A DNA stretch of 64,000 nt, from positions 6,101 to 70,100 of the forward strand of contig JBJENE010000014.1 in assembly GCA_051880035.1 (NCBI GenBank). Reading direction: 5' to 3'. Positions 31,739 to 39,446 of this stretch are shown here, in pieces (within the stretch, counting starts at the first letter, position 1; every line of letters begins with the position of its first letter). This stretch comes from Eshraghiella sp051880035 (GTDB lineage Bacteria; Bacillota; Clostridia; Lachnospirales; Lachnospiraceae). Under the pieces are notes generated by a model. The model did no database searches, was not told the origin of the DNA, and saw only the letters and a list, made by a program, of their open reading frames with translations. The position numbers and the translations under genes are program-made.

Positions 31739-34375
31739 TTATTTGTTTGCGATAGCAGCCTGTGCTGCTGCAAGTCTTGCAATTGGCACACGGAATGGTG
31801 AACATGAAACATAGTCAAGACCAATCTTGTGGCAGAACTCAACTGATGAAGGATCTCCGCCGTGCTCGCCGCAGATACCAACATGGAGCTTAGGATTAAC
31901 CGGCTTACCAAGTTTGATAGCTGTCTCCATAAGCTTACCAACACCTGTCTGGTCAAGCTTAGCAAATGGATCGTTCTCGAAAATCTTAGCATCATAGTAA
32001 GCATTAAGGAACTTACCTGCGTCGTCACGAGAGAAACCGAATGTCATCTGTGTAAGGTCGTTAGTACCGAAGCAGAAGAAATCAGCTTCTGTAGCGATTT
32101 CGTCAGCTGTAAGAGCTGCTCTAGGAATCTCGATCATTGTACCAACTTCGTATTCAAGCTTAACGCCTGCTGCTGCGATTTCAGCATCAGCTGTCTCAAC
32201 AACAACTTTCTTAACATACTTAAGCTCTTTAACTTCACATACAAGCGGAATCATGATTTCAGGCTTAACATTCCAATCCGGATGAGCTTTCTGAACTTCA
32301 ATAGCTGCACGGATAACTGCCTTTGTCTGCATCTTAGCAATTTCAGGATAAGTAACTGCAAGACGGCATCCTCTGTGACCCATCATTGGGTTAAACTCAT
32401 GTAATGAAGCGATGATAGCTTTGATATCTTCAACTGATTTGCCCTGAGCCTTAGCAAGCTTCTCAATGTCAGCTTCTTCAGTAGGAACGAACTCATGAAG
32501 AGGTGGATCAAGGAATCTGATTGTAACAGGATTTCCTTCAAGAGCCTCATATAATGCCTTGAAATCTCCCTGCTGATATGGAAGGATCTTCTCAAGAGCT
32601 GCTTCTCTTTCTTCTACTGTATCTGCACAAATCATTTCTCTGAATGCTGCAATTCTGTCTTCTTCGAAGAACATATGCTCTGTACGGCAAAGACCGATTC
32701 CTTCAGCACCGAGTTCGCGTGCTTTCTTAGCATCTGCAGGAGTATCTGCATTAGTTCTAACCTTAAGAGTTCTGAACTTGTCTGCCCAAGCCATAACTCT
32801 TCCGAATGTACCTGCGATAGAAGCATCTACTGTAGGGATAAGTCCCTCGTAAATGTTACCGGTTGTACCATCGATAGAGATTTCTGAACCTTCTACAAAT
32901 GTCTTTCCTGCTAATGTGAATTTCTTGTTTTCTTCATCCATGTTGATATCTCCACAACCGGAAACACAACATGTACCCATACCACGGGCAACAACGGCAG
33001 CATGGCTTGTCATACCACCACGAACTGTTAAGATACCCTGAGCAGCCTTCATACCTGTAATATCTTCAGGAGATGTCTCAAGACGAACAAGAACTACCTT
33101 CTCGCCCTTAGCAGCCCATTCAACTGCATCGTCAGCTGTGAATACAACTTTACCGCATGCAGCTCCAGGAGAAGCACCAAGACCTTTTCCGATTGGTGTT
33201 GCTGACTTAAGAGCAGCAGCATCAAACTGTGGATGAAGAAGTGTATCAAGGTTACGAGGATCAATCATCATAACTGCTTCTTCTTCCGTCTTATGTCCTT
33301 CATCAACAAGGTCACATGCAATCTTAAGAGCAGCAGGAGCTGTTCTCTTACCGTTACGGCACTGAAGCATGTATAATTTTCTGTTTTCAACTGTGAATTC
33401 CATATCCTGCATATCATGATAATGATTTTCAAGGATTTCACATACTTTGATGAATTCAGCGTATGCTTCAGGGAATTCCTGTTCCATCTGAGCGATAGGC
33501 ATTGGTGTACGAACACCGGCAACTACGTCTTCACCCTGTGCATTGATAAGGAACTCGCCCATGAGCTTGTTCTCACCTGTAGCAGGATCTCTTGTAAATG
33601 CAACACCTGTACCTGATTCGTTATTTAAGTTACCGAATACCATTGGCATTACGTTAACTGCAGTACCCCATGAATATGGGATATCGTTATCTCTTCTATA
33701 TACATTAGCACGTGGGTTGTCCCATGACTTAAATACTGCTTCGATAGCAAGCTTTAACTGAACAACAGGATCTGAAGGGAAGTCTTCGCCTAACTGATTC
33801 TTATATTCTGCTTTGAACTGAGCAGCAAGTTCTTTAAGGTCGTCAGCTGTAAGATCTACGTCATACTTAACGCCTTTCTTTTCCTTCATCTCATCGATGA
33901 GCTGTTCAAAGTATTTCTTACCAACTTCCATAACTACATCAGAGAACATCTGGATGAAACGTCTGTAAGAGTCATATACGAAACGCTTGAATGATGGATC
34001 AGGGTTACCCTCGATCATAGCCTCAACAACTTCGTCATTAAGACCAAGGTTAAGAATAGTATCCATCATACCAGGCATTGAAGCTCTGGCACCTGAACGA
34101 ACTGAAACAAGAAGTGGGTTCTTAAGGTCACCGAATTTCTTTCCGTTAACTTCTTCCATCCACTTAACGCCTTCCATAGCCTGAGCCATGATTTCGTCGT
34201 TAATCTTTCTTCCGTCTTCATAGTACTGTGTACAAGCTTCTGTTGTGATTGTGAAGCCCTGTGGTACAGGAAGTCCGATTTCTGTCATTTCTGCAAGGTT
34301 AGCACCCTTACCGCCAAGTAAGTTACGCATGGTCATGTTACCTTCTTTGAAGGTATATACCCATTTTTTTGCCAT
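31739..34375 (-). CDS. ppdK: Pyruvate, phosphate dikinase
   Basis: An 878-residue enzyme interconverting pyruvate, ATP and phosphate with phosphoenolpyruvate, AMP and pyrophosphate, a central step of energy metabolism in many anaerobes. The N-terminal ATP-grasp domain opens with LLGGKGANLAEM; the phosphohistidine domain has GGMTSHAAVVARGMG (His near residue 456); the C-terminal PEP-binding barrel carries CGEHGGDPSS (Cys near 833). Full length. AGGAGG precedes the ATG, and codon choice looks optimised, as in a highly expressed gene. Confidence 0.97.
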   Translation of the reverse strand: MAKKWVYTFKEGNMTMRNLLGGKGANLAEMTEIGLPVPQGFTITTEACTQYYEDGRKINDEIMAQAMEGVKWMEEVNGKKFGDLKNPLLVSVRSGARASMPGMMDTILNLGLNDEVVEAMIEGNPDPSFKRFVYDSYRRFIQMFSDVVMEVGKKYFEQLIDEMKEKKGVKYDVDLTADDLKELAAQFKAEYKNQLGEDFPSDPVVQLKLAIEAVFKSWDNPRANVYRRDNDIPYSWGTAVNVMPMVFGNLNNESGTGVAFTRDPATGENKLMGEFLINAQGEDVVAGVRTPMPIAQMEQEFPEAYAEFIKVCEILENHYHDMQDMEFTVENRKLYMLQCRNGKRTAPAALKIACDLVDEGHKTEEEAVMMIDPRNLDTLLHPQFDAAALKSATPIGKGLGASPGAACGKVVFTADDAVEWAAKGEKVVLVRLETSPEDITGMKAAQGILTVRGGMTSHAAVVARGMGTCCVSGCGDINMDEENKKFTLAGKTFVEGSEISIDGTTGNIYEGLIPTVDASIAGTFGRVMAWADKFRTLKVRTNADTPADAKKARELGAEGIGLCRTEHMFFEEDRIAAFREMICADTVEEREAALEKILPYQQGDFKALYEALEGNPVTIRFLDPPLHEFVPTEEADIEKLAKAQGKSVEDIKAIIASLHEFNPMMGHRGCRLAVTYPEIAKMQTKAVIRAAIEVQKAHPDWNVKPEIMIPLVCEVKELKYVKKVVVETADAEIAAAGVKLEYEVGTMIEIPRAALTADEIATEADFFCFGTNDLTQMTFGFSRDDAGKFLNAYYDAKIFENDPFAKLDQTGVGKLMETAIKLGKPVNPKLHVGICGEHGGDPSSVEFCHKIGLDYVSCSPFRVPIARLAAAQAAIANK

Positions 34376-34436
34376 TTTTATGATTCCTCCTAAAAAATAT
34401 TATTACTAGTAAAATGATTATAGTCTAACCTATAAT

Positions 34437-34464
34437 AGTATATCATAAAATAAAAAAATATCAA
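34437..34464 (-). promoter_or_regulatory. Promoter of ppdK
   Basis: Minus strand: TTGATA (34459-34464), 16-nt spacer, TATACT (34437-34442) with TGA before the -10. Confidence 0.6.
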
Positions 34465-34470
34465 GATACT

Positions 34471-36297
34471 TTACTCCATGAAAAGCCACTTTTCAACTTT
34501 TCCCAGATTGATTTTTTCTTTACCGTTTCCCGATACTTCCCATAATACGGAATCGCTGTCCGTAAAATAGTATTTTCCGCGGGAAAATGCGGCTCTTTCC
34601 ACGCTGCCGAAATCAGATATTAAAACTTTTTCTTTTGAAGACAGCTTCTTAATACGGCAGAGGTTTCCGTTTCTTATATACATCAATCCGTTAAAATTTT
34701 CACATTCCACGATTCCGGTAACCTGCTCCGCAATTGTTTCCTTTTTATCAGTGATTTTAAAAAGGACATTATTATCGTCAATTCCTATGTAGCAATTTTC
34801 ATTATCCATGTAATATATGCCGCTATTTTCCGAAAGTCCGGAAACTTCTTCGCTTTTACCCGAAAATCCGGCTCTGTACAGGGTGTTTCCTATAACATAA
34901 ACCACATATGAATCCCCGTCATGATAATATATTTCCGGCGTTGTCCTGTCGGAGGAGAAAAGGAAAGTGTTTTCCCCGTTATTCCGGGCAAGATAGTATC
35001 CGTTTTCTTTTTCATATAAAAGAGACGAATTACCCGTAAGAGAGTTGGCAGTTATCTCCAGAACATTGCTGTCCACCAAAACCTGTTTTGTCAGATTATT
35101 GCCGTCAGCCATGAATAACCTGCCTTCTTCGGTCAGATAATAAAGAGTATCCGATTGGGCAAAATATTCGGTACTTTCCACTTCTTCCGCTATCGTTACG
35201 GATTCTTCATTATCTCCGGAAATATTATTCATCATCAGGGTTTTGTTATTAACAATACCGTATCTGGCAGTTTCCATGTCCAGATATACAAGTTTTCCGT
35301 CTTCATCTATGAATACAATTTCTTTTTCCTGATTGTCTTTTGAGAAAACATTCGTTTCTCCGGCTTCATTTCCGCAGTACATTGTATACACATCATTATC
35401 ATCAATATTGTCATATGCGGTCAGAACAAAATATTTTCCGTTGTCACTTACCGCACAGGCGTCGGTAAAGCCTGCGTGGCTGTCTGTCGGAATAGAAACT
35501 GTTTCGCCGGACGAAATAATTTTGGGTGTATTCCCGTCCAGATAAAGCACCTGATTGAAATCCTTGCTGCAGCTAAGAATTACCGGTGACTCGGCAGGAT
35601 AGTTAACGCATTTTCCGTCAGTGTATATAAATATGCCGCTCTCTCCGGATGCAATAAATCCCCGGGAATTGGAATCATATACAGAAAATTCTCCGGCTGT
35701 CTCAAGCACCGCCTTTTGGGTGTCCGTTGCCATATATCCTTTATTACCGTCAAAAAAGAATATATTACTCCTGTCAATGTTTTTAACTATATTCACGGGA
35801 ATAATTACACCGGCTGCAATGACTGCTGCTGCGGCAAGACCTATTGCCGGCCATTTTAAACGGTTTTTGTATATTTTATGGCTTAATACAAGTTTGGATG
35901 TATCCAGGGTATCCAAAGAATCGTCGAATTTAAGTTCCCTGATTACCGGATTATCCCTGCCTCTTTTGGGGCGGTGTTTTTTAATAAAACCGGATAATTT
36001 ATTCCATAACTTCAATGCATAATCTTTTATTACAGCCAAAGAAAGGCCCGCCGTCTCCGGCCCGCCTTCATCTTTGTAGGTCACACTGCGGTCCCTGCCG
36101 TTTTTGGCATCATACTCTTCCCTTGTGGAATGCATGATACCCGGTGGCAGCATGCCGTCAGTCATGCCCTGTTTCTGTGCTTCCTCCCATTCTTTTCTCC
36201 GTCTTAAGTAATCCTCGTTGACGAATACTACTCTGGCTCCGCACTTAGGGCATACCGACCTGCTATTATGTTCAAATCCACATTTGTCACATTTCAT
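34471..36297 (-). CDS. Zinc-ribbon membrane protein with extracytoplasmic propeller-like domain
   Basis: A 608-residue protein of unknown function. Residues 1-25 are a zinc ribbon (CDKCGFEHNSRSVCPKCG). A basic cytoplasmic stretch (about 30-150) leads to one transmembrane helix (about 150-172, AIGLAAAAVIAAGVIIPV). The rest is outside the membrane and consists of many short repeats such as GKYFVLTAYD, YYLTEEGRLFMADGN and GLMYIRNGNLCRI, as in a beta-propeller. ATG 36297 follows AAAGG by 6 nt; a TTG two codons upstream is less likely. It starts 13 nt after the glyQS stop codon, so translation is coupled to that gene. Confidence 0.75.
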   Translation of the reverse strand: MKCDKCGFEHNSRSVCPKCGARVVFVNEDYLRRRKEWEEAQKQGMTDGMLPPGIMHSTREEYDAKNGRDRSVTYKDEGGPETAGLSLAVIKDYALKLWNKLSGFIKKHRPKRGRDNPVIRELKFDDSLDTLDTSKLVLSHKIYKNRLKWPAIGLAAAAVIAAGVIIPVNIVKNIDRSNIFFFDGNKGYMATDTQKAVLETAGEFSVYDSNSRGFIASGESGIFIYTDGKCVNYPAESPVILSCSKDFNQVLYLDGNTPKIISSGETVSIPTDSHAGFTDACAVSDNGKYFVLTAYDNIDDNDVYTMYCGNEAGETNVFSKDNQEKEIVFIDEDGKLVYLDMETARYGIVNNKTLMMNNISGDNEESVTIAEEVESTEYFAQSDTLYYLTEEGRLFMADGNNLTKQVLVDSNVLEITANSLTGNSSLLYEKENGYYLARNNGENTFLFSSDRTTPEIYYHDGDSYVVYVIGNTLYRAGFSGKSEEVSGLSENSGIYYMDNENCYIGIDDNNVLFKITDKKETIAEQVTGIVECENFNGLMYIRNGNLCRIKKLSSKEKVLISDFGSVERAAFSRGKYYFTDSDSVLWEVSGNGKEKINLGKVEKWLFME

Positions 36298-36310
36298 AGA
36301 CAACCTTTAA

Positions 36311-37699
36311 TCAGAATGTAAATTTATCTTCGAAATACCTGCCCAGGTCTTCGATTTTAATTCTTTCCTGAGCCATTGTATCTCTGTCTCTTACTGTTAC
36401 GCATCCGTCTGTTTCGGATTCAAAATCATAAGTTACACAGAAAGGAGTTCCGATTTCGTCCTGTCTTCTGTATCTCTTACCGATATTTCCTCTGTCATCG
36501 AACTCGCAGTTATACTTCTTGCAAAGTTCTGTATAAATCTTTTCGGCACCTTCGTTAAGCTTCTTGGAAAGAGGAAGCACACCGATTTTGACAGGTGCAA
36601 GAGCAGGATGGAAATGAAGTACTGTTCTCATATCTCCGCCCTCAAGCTCTTCCTCGTCATATGCTGAGCAAAGGAAAGCAAGTGTTACACGGTCCGCACC
36701 GAGAGACGGTTCTACGACATAAGGTACATATTTTGAATTGTCCTCATCATCAAAATAAGACATATCCTCACCTGACACATTCTGATGCTGTGTAAGGTCG
36801 TAATCCGTTCTGTCTGCAATACCCCAGAGCTCGCCCCATCCGAACGGGAATAAAAATTCGATGTCTGTTGTTCCTTTTGAGTAGAAACATAATTCCTCAG
36901 GAGAATGATCCCTTGCACGCATTTCTTCGTCTTTCATTCCAAGGCTCTTTAACCAGTTGATACAGAATTCTCTCCAGTATCTGAACCATTCAAGGTCTGT
37001 TCCCGGTTTGCAGAAGAATTCCAGTTCCATCTGCTCAAATTCTCTTGTTCTGAAAGTAAAGTTACCCGGTGTTATCTCGTTACGGAAGGATTTTCCAATC
37101 TGTCCGATACCGAAAGGAACTTTCTTGCGGGATGTTCTCTGAACATTTTTGAAGTTAACGAAAATACCCTGGGCTGTTTCAGGTCTTAAATAAACTGTGT
37201 TTTTGGCATCCTCGGTTACTCCCTGGAATGTCTTAAACATCAGGTTAAACTGTCTGATTTCGGTAAAATCCCTCTTGCCGCAGGAAGGACAGCAGATTTC
37301 TTTCTCGCTGATGAAATTCTGCATTTCTTCATTGCTCCATGCATCAACTGCATTTTCAAGAGTATAGTTATTCTCTGATGCCCAGTCCTCAATTAATTTA
37401 TCTGCACGGAAACGCTCCTTGCACGCCTTACAGTCCATAAGAGGATCTGCAAAACCTCCAAGGTGTCCGGAAGCTACCCATGTCTGTGGATTCATAAGGA
37501 TTGCACAGTCAACACCTACATTGTACGGACTCTCCTGTACGAATTTCTGCCACCATGCTTTTTTTACATTGTTCTTAAGCTCGACTCCAAGGTTTCCGTA
37601 ATCCCATGTATTTGCAAGTCCGCCGTAAATTTCGGAACCCGGATACACAAAACCTCTGGATTTTGCCAAAGCAACAATTTTGTCCATTGTTTTTTCCAT
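36311..37699 (-). CDS. glyQS: Glycine-tRNA ligase (single-chain, class II)
   Basis: A 462-residue class II synthetase of the eukaryote/archaeal-type alpha2 form that charges tRNA-Gly. Signatures are RGFVYPGSEIYGG at the N terminus, a zinc-binding CKACKERF and CCPSCGKRDF pair, motif 2 FRNEITPGNFTFRTREFEQM and motif 3 EPSLGADR. GAGAGGTAG lies upstream. No T-box leader is present; the leader has a short perfect hairpin. It is the first gene of a two-gene unit with the zinc-ribbon protein. Confidence 0.96.
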   Translation of the reverse strand: MEKTMDKIVALAKSRGFVYPGSEIYGGLANTWDYGNLGVELKNNVKKAWWQKFVQESPYNVGVDCAILMNPQTWVASGHLGGFADPLMDCKACKERFRADKLIEDWASENNYTLENAVDAWSNEEMQNFISEKEICCPSCGKRDFTEIRQFNLMFKTFQGVTEDAKNTVYLRPETAQGIFVNFKNVQRTSRKKVPFGIGQIGKSFRNEITPGNFTFRTREFEQMELEFFCKPGTDLEWFRYWREFCINWLKSLGMKDEEMRARDHSPEELCFYSKGTTDIEFLFPFGWGELWGIADRTDYDLTQHQNVSGEDMSYFDDEDNSKYVPYVVEPSLGADRVTLAFLCSAYDEEELEGGDMRTVLHFHPALAPVKIGVLPLSKKLNEGAEKIYTELCKKYNCEFDDRGNIGKRYRRQDEIGTPFCVTYDFESETDGCVTVRDRDTMAQERIKIEDLGRYFEDKFTF

Positions 37700-37724
37700 A
37701 ATCTCTACCTCTCAATTTAATAAT

Positions 37725-37741
37725 ACGCTGTGGGTCAGCGT
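37725..37741 (-). promoter_or_regulatory. Leader hairpin of glyQS
   Basis: ACGCTG and CAGCGT pair around TGGGT in the 5' leader. No T-run follows; role unknown. Confidence 0.4.
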
Positions 37742-37753
37742 CACTTTTGAATA

Positions 37754-37782
37754 ATTGTATATGTTTTACGGTAATTTTTCAA
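37754..37782 (-). promoter_or_regulatory. Promoter of glyQS
   Basis: Minus strand: TTGAAA (37777-37782), 17-nt spacer, TACAAT (37754-37759), just after the recO stop codon. Confidence 0.6.
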
Positions 37783-37788
37783 GACATA

Positions 37789-38532
37789 TTATGTCAATGA
37801 ATCAAGAATATCAAGGGATTTCATTTTTTTCTCCACAAATGTATGTATACATCTTGCCAAAATCATACGAAGCTCTGCGAGCACCTCATCCGATACCGTA
37901 AATGTATAAAGCTTTCTTATATCGGAACACACAATATACTGCAATGTATACAATGTTGATTCATTTATTTCTATCAAATCAGCCGCTCCGTGTCCGCAAT
38001 CACTGCATAAAACGCCGGCTGACGCAATCGAAAATCCTGTAAGCATCTCTTTTTTCCTGCATTTACAGCAATGGAAGAATTCCGGATACTCTCCGTTAAG
38101 AACAAGAATCTTCAATTCATAGATATACCTTACAAGCTTTTTGTCCAGTTTATCGTTCAGAAGAGCCCTGAAAGATGCATATATAAGATTCAGCATGGCA
38201 GATGCATCTTCATTTTCCACCGCATAATATTCTGCCAGTTCAAGAAAATAATAGGCACTGTATGTTACGGTAATATCAGTCGTCAGTTCCCTGAAATAAT
38301 CTGATATTTCCGCATTCACCATGGTATATGAACTTTTGCCGCACATTAGATAAAATGTTCCGAAGGCAAAACTGTCACTGGCAGCCATCAAATGGTTGCC
38401 GGGTCTTCTTGCCCCACGGACAAACGCACTTATTTTACCGTATTCCTTAGTCAGGAGAACAACCCTTTTATCATTCTCCCCAACGGGCGATGATGAAATC
38501 ACCATGCCTCTTGCTTTGACCAAATCTGCCAT
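37789..38532 (-). CDS. recO: DNA repair protein RecO
   Basis: A 247-residue recombination mediator that helps RecR load RecA onto SSB-coated single-stranded DNA. The N-terminal OB fold starts VKARGMVISSSPVGENDKRV; the C-terminal helical part has the zinc site CCKCRKKE and CSDCGHG. Length is normal. Its ATG directly follows the era stop codon with no gap, so both are translated together; era-recO linkage is common in Firmicutes. Confidence 0.94.
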   Translation of the reverse strand: MADLVKARGMVISSSPVGENDKRVVLLTKEYGKISAFVRGARRPGNHLMAASDSFAFGTFYLMCGKSSYTMVNAEISDYFRELTTDITVTYSAYYFLELAEYYAVENEDASAMLNLIYASFRALLNDKLDKKLVRYIYELKILVLNGEYPEFFHCCKCRKKEMLTGFSIASAGVLCSDCGHGAADLIEINESTLYTLQYIVCSDIRKLYTFTVSDEVLAELRMILARCIHTFVEKKMKSLDILDSLT

Positions 38533-39429
38533 TTAGTCCTCTTTCCTGTATCCGTAATTCTTCATAAGAAGTTCGGAGTCACGCCATTCCTTACGAACCT
38601 TGACCCAAAGCTTAAGATTCGCCTGCTGCTCTAACATTCTTTCTATCTCAAATCTTGCTGCAGAGCCGATTTTTTTAAGCATGGCACCGCCTTTTCCTAT
38701 AATAATACCTTTATGACTGTCCCTTTCACAAACAATTGTTGCCTCTATATCCCACATGGAACCGTCGGGACGCTCTTTCATTTTCTCAATGGTTACGGCT
38801 ATTCCGTGGGGAATTTCATCCGAAAGGCATCTAAGCGCCTTTTCCCTTATCAGCTCCGCAACAATCTGGCGCATCGGCTGGTCCGTTACGGTATCTTCAT
38901 CATAGAATAAAGGTCCGTACGGAAGATATTTAAAAATCGTATCCGTAAGATCATCCGTGTTAATGCCCTTAAGCGCCGATACCGGAAGAATCTCCGCAAA
39001 ATCCATTTCTTTACGGTATGCATCGATAAATTTAAGTATTTCCTCTTTGGGAATTGTATCTACTTTGTTAATCACAAGAATAACAGGTTTTTTACAGCCT
39101 TTAAGCCTGGTTATAATATGCTGCTCACCGGCACCTATATAGGTGGTAGGTTCAACCAGCCACAACACCACATCCACATCTTCAAGTGATTTTTCAGCCA
39201 CATTTACCATGTATTCCCCAAGTTTATTTTTGGCCTTGTGTATTCCCGGGGTATCAAGAAAGATAATTTGCCCTCTTTCATCCGTATACACCGTCTGAAT
39301 ACGGTTTCTTGTTGTCTGGGGCTTATTTGATGTTATGGCGATTTTCTGTCCTATAAGCCTGTTCATTAAAGTTGATTTTCCTACATTGGGCCTGCCAATC
39401 AGAGCCACAAATCCTGATTTTTTATCCAA
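38533..39429 (-). CDS. era: GTPase Era
   Basis: A 298-residue ribosome-assembly GTPase that binds the 3' end of 16S rRNA. The G1 loop is GRPNVGKS (residues 12-19), followed by DTPG and NKVD; the C-terminal KH domain contains GIIIGKGGAMLKKIG. It lies between the M16C protease gene (17-nt gap) and recO (no gap). Confidence 0.97.
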   Translation of the reverse strand: MDKKSGFVALIGRPNVGKSTLMNRLIGQKIAITSNKPQTTRNRIQTVYTDERGQIIFLDTPGIHKAKNKLGEYMVNVAEKSLEDVDVVLWLVEPTTYIGAGEQHIITRLKGCKKPVILVINKVDTIPKEEILKFIDAYRKEMDFAEILPVSALKGINTDDLTDTIFKYLPYGPLFYDEDTVTDQPMRQIVAELIREKALRCLSDEIPHGIAVTIEKMKERPDGSMWDIEATIVCERDSHKGIIIGKGGAMLKKIGSAARFEIERMLEQQANLKLWVKVRKEWRDSELLMKNYGYRKED

Positions 39430-39446
39430 AATCTTACCGTCCTTCG

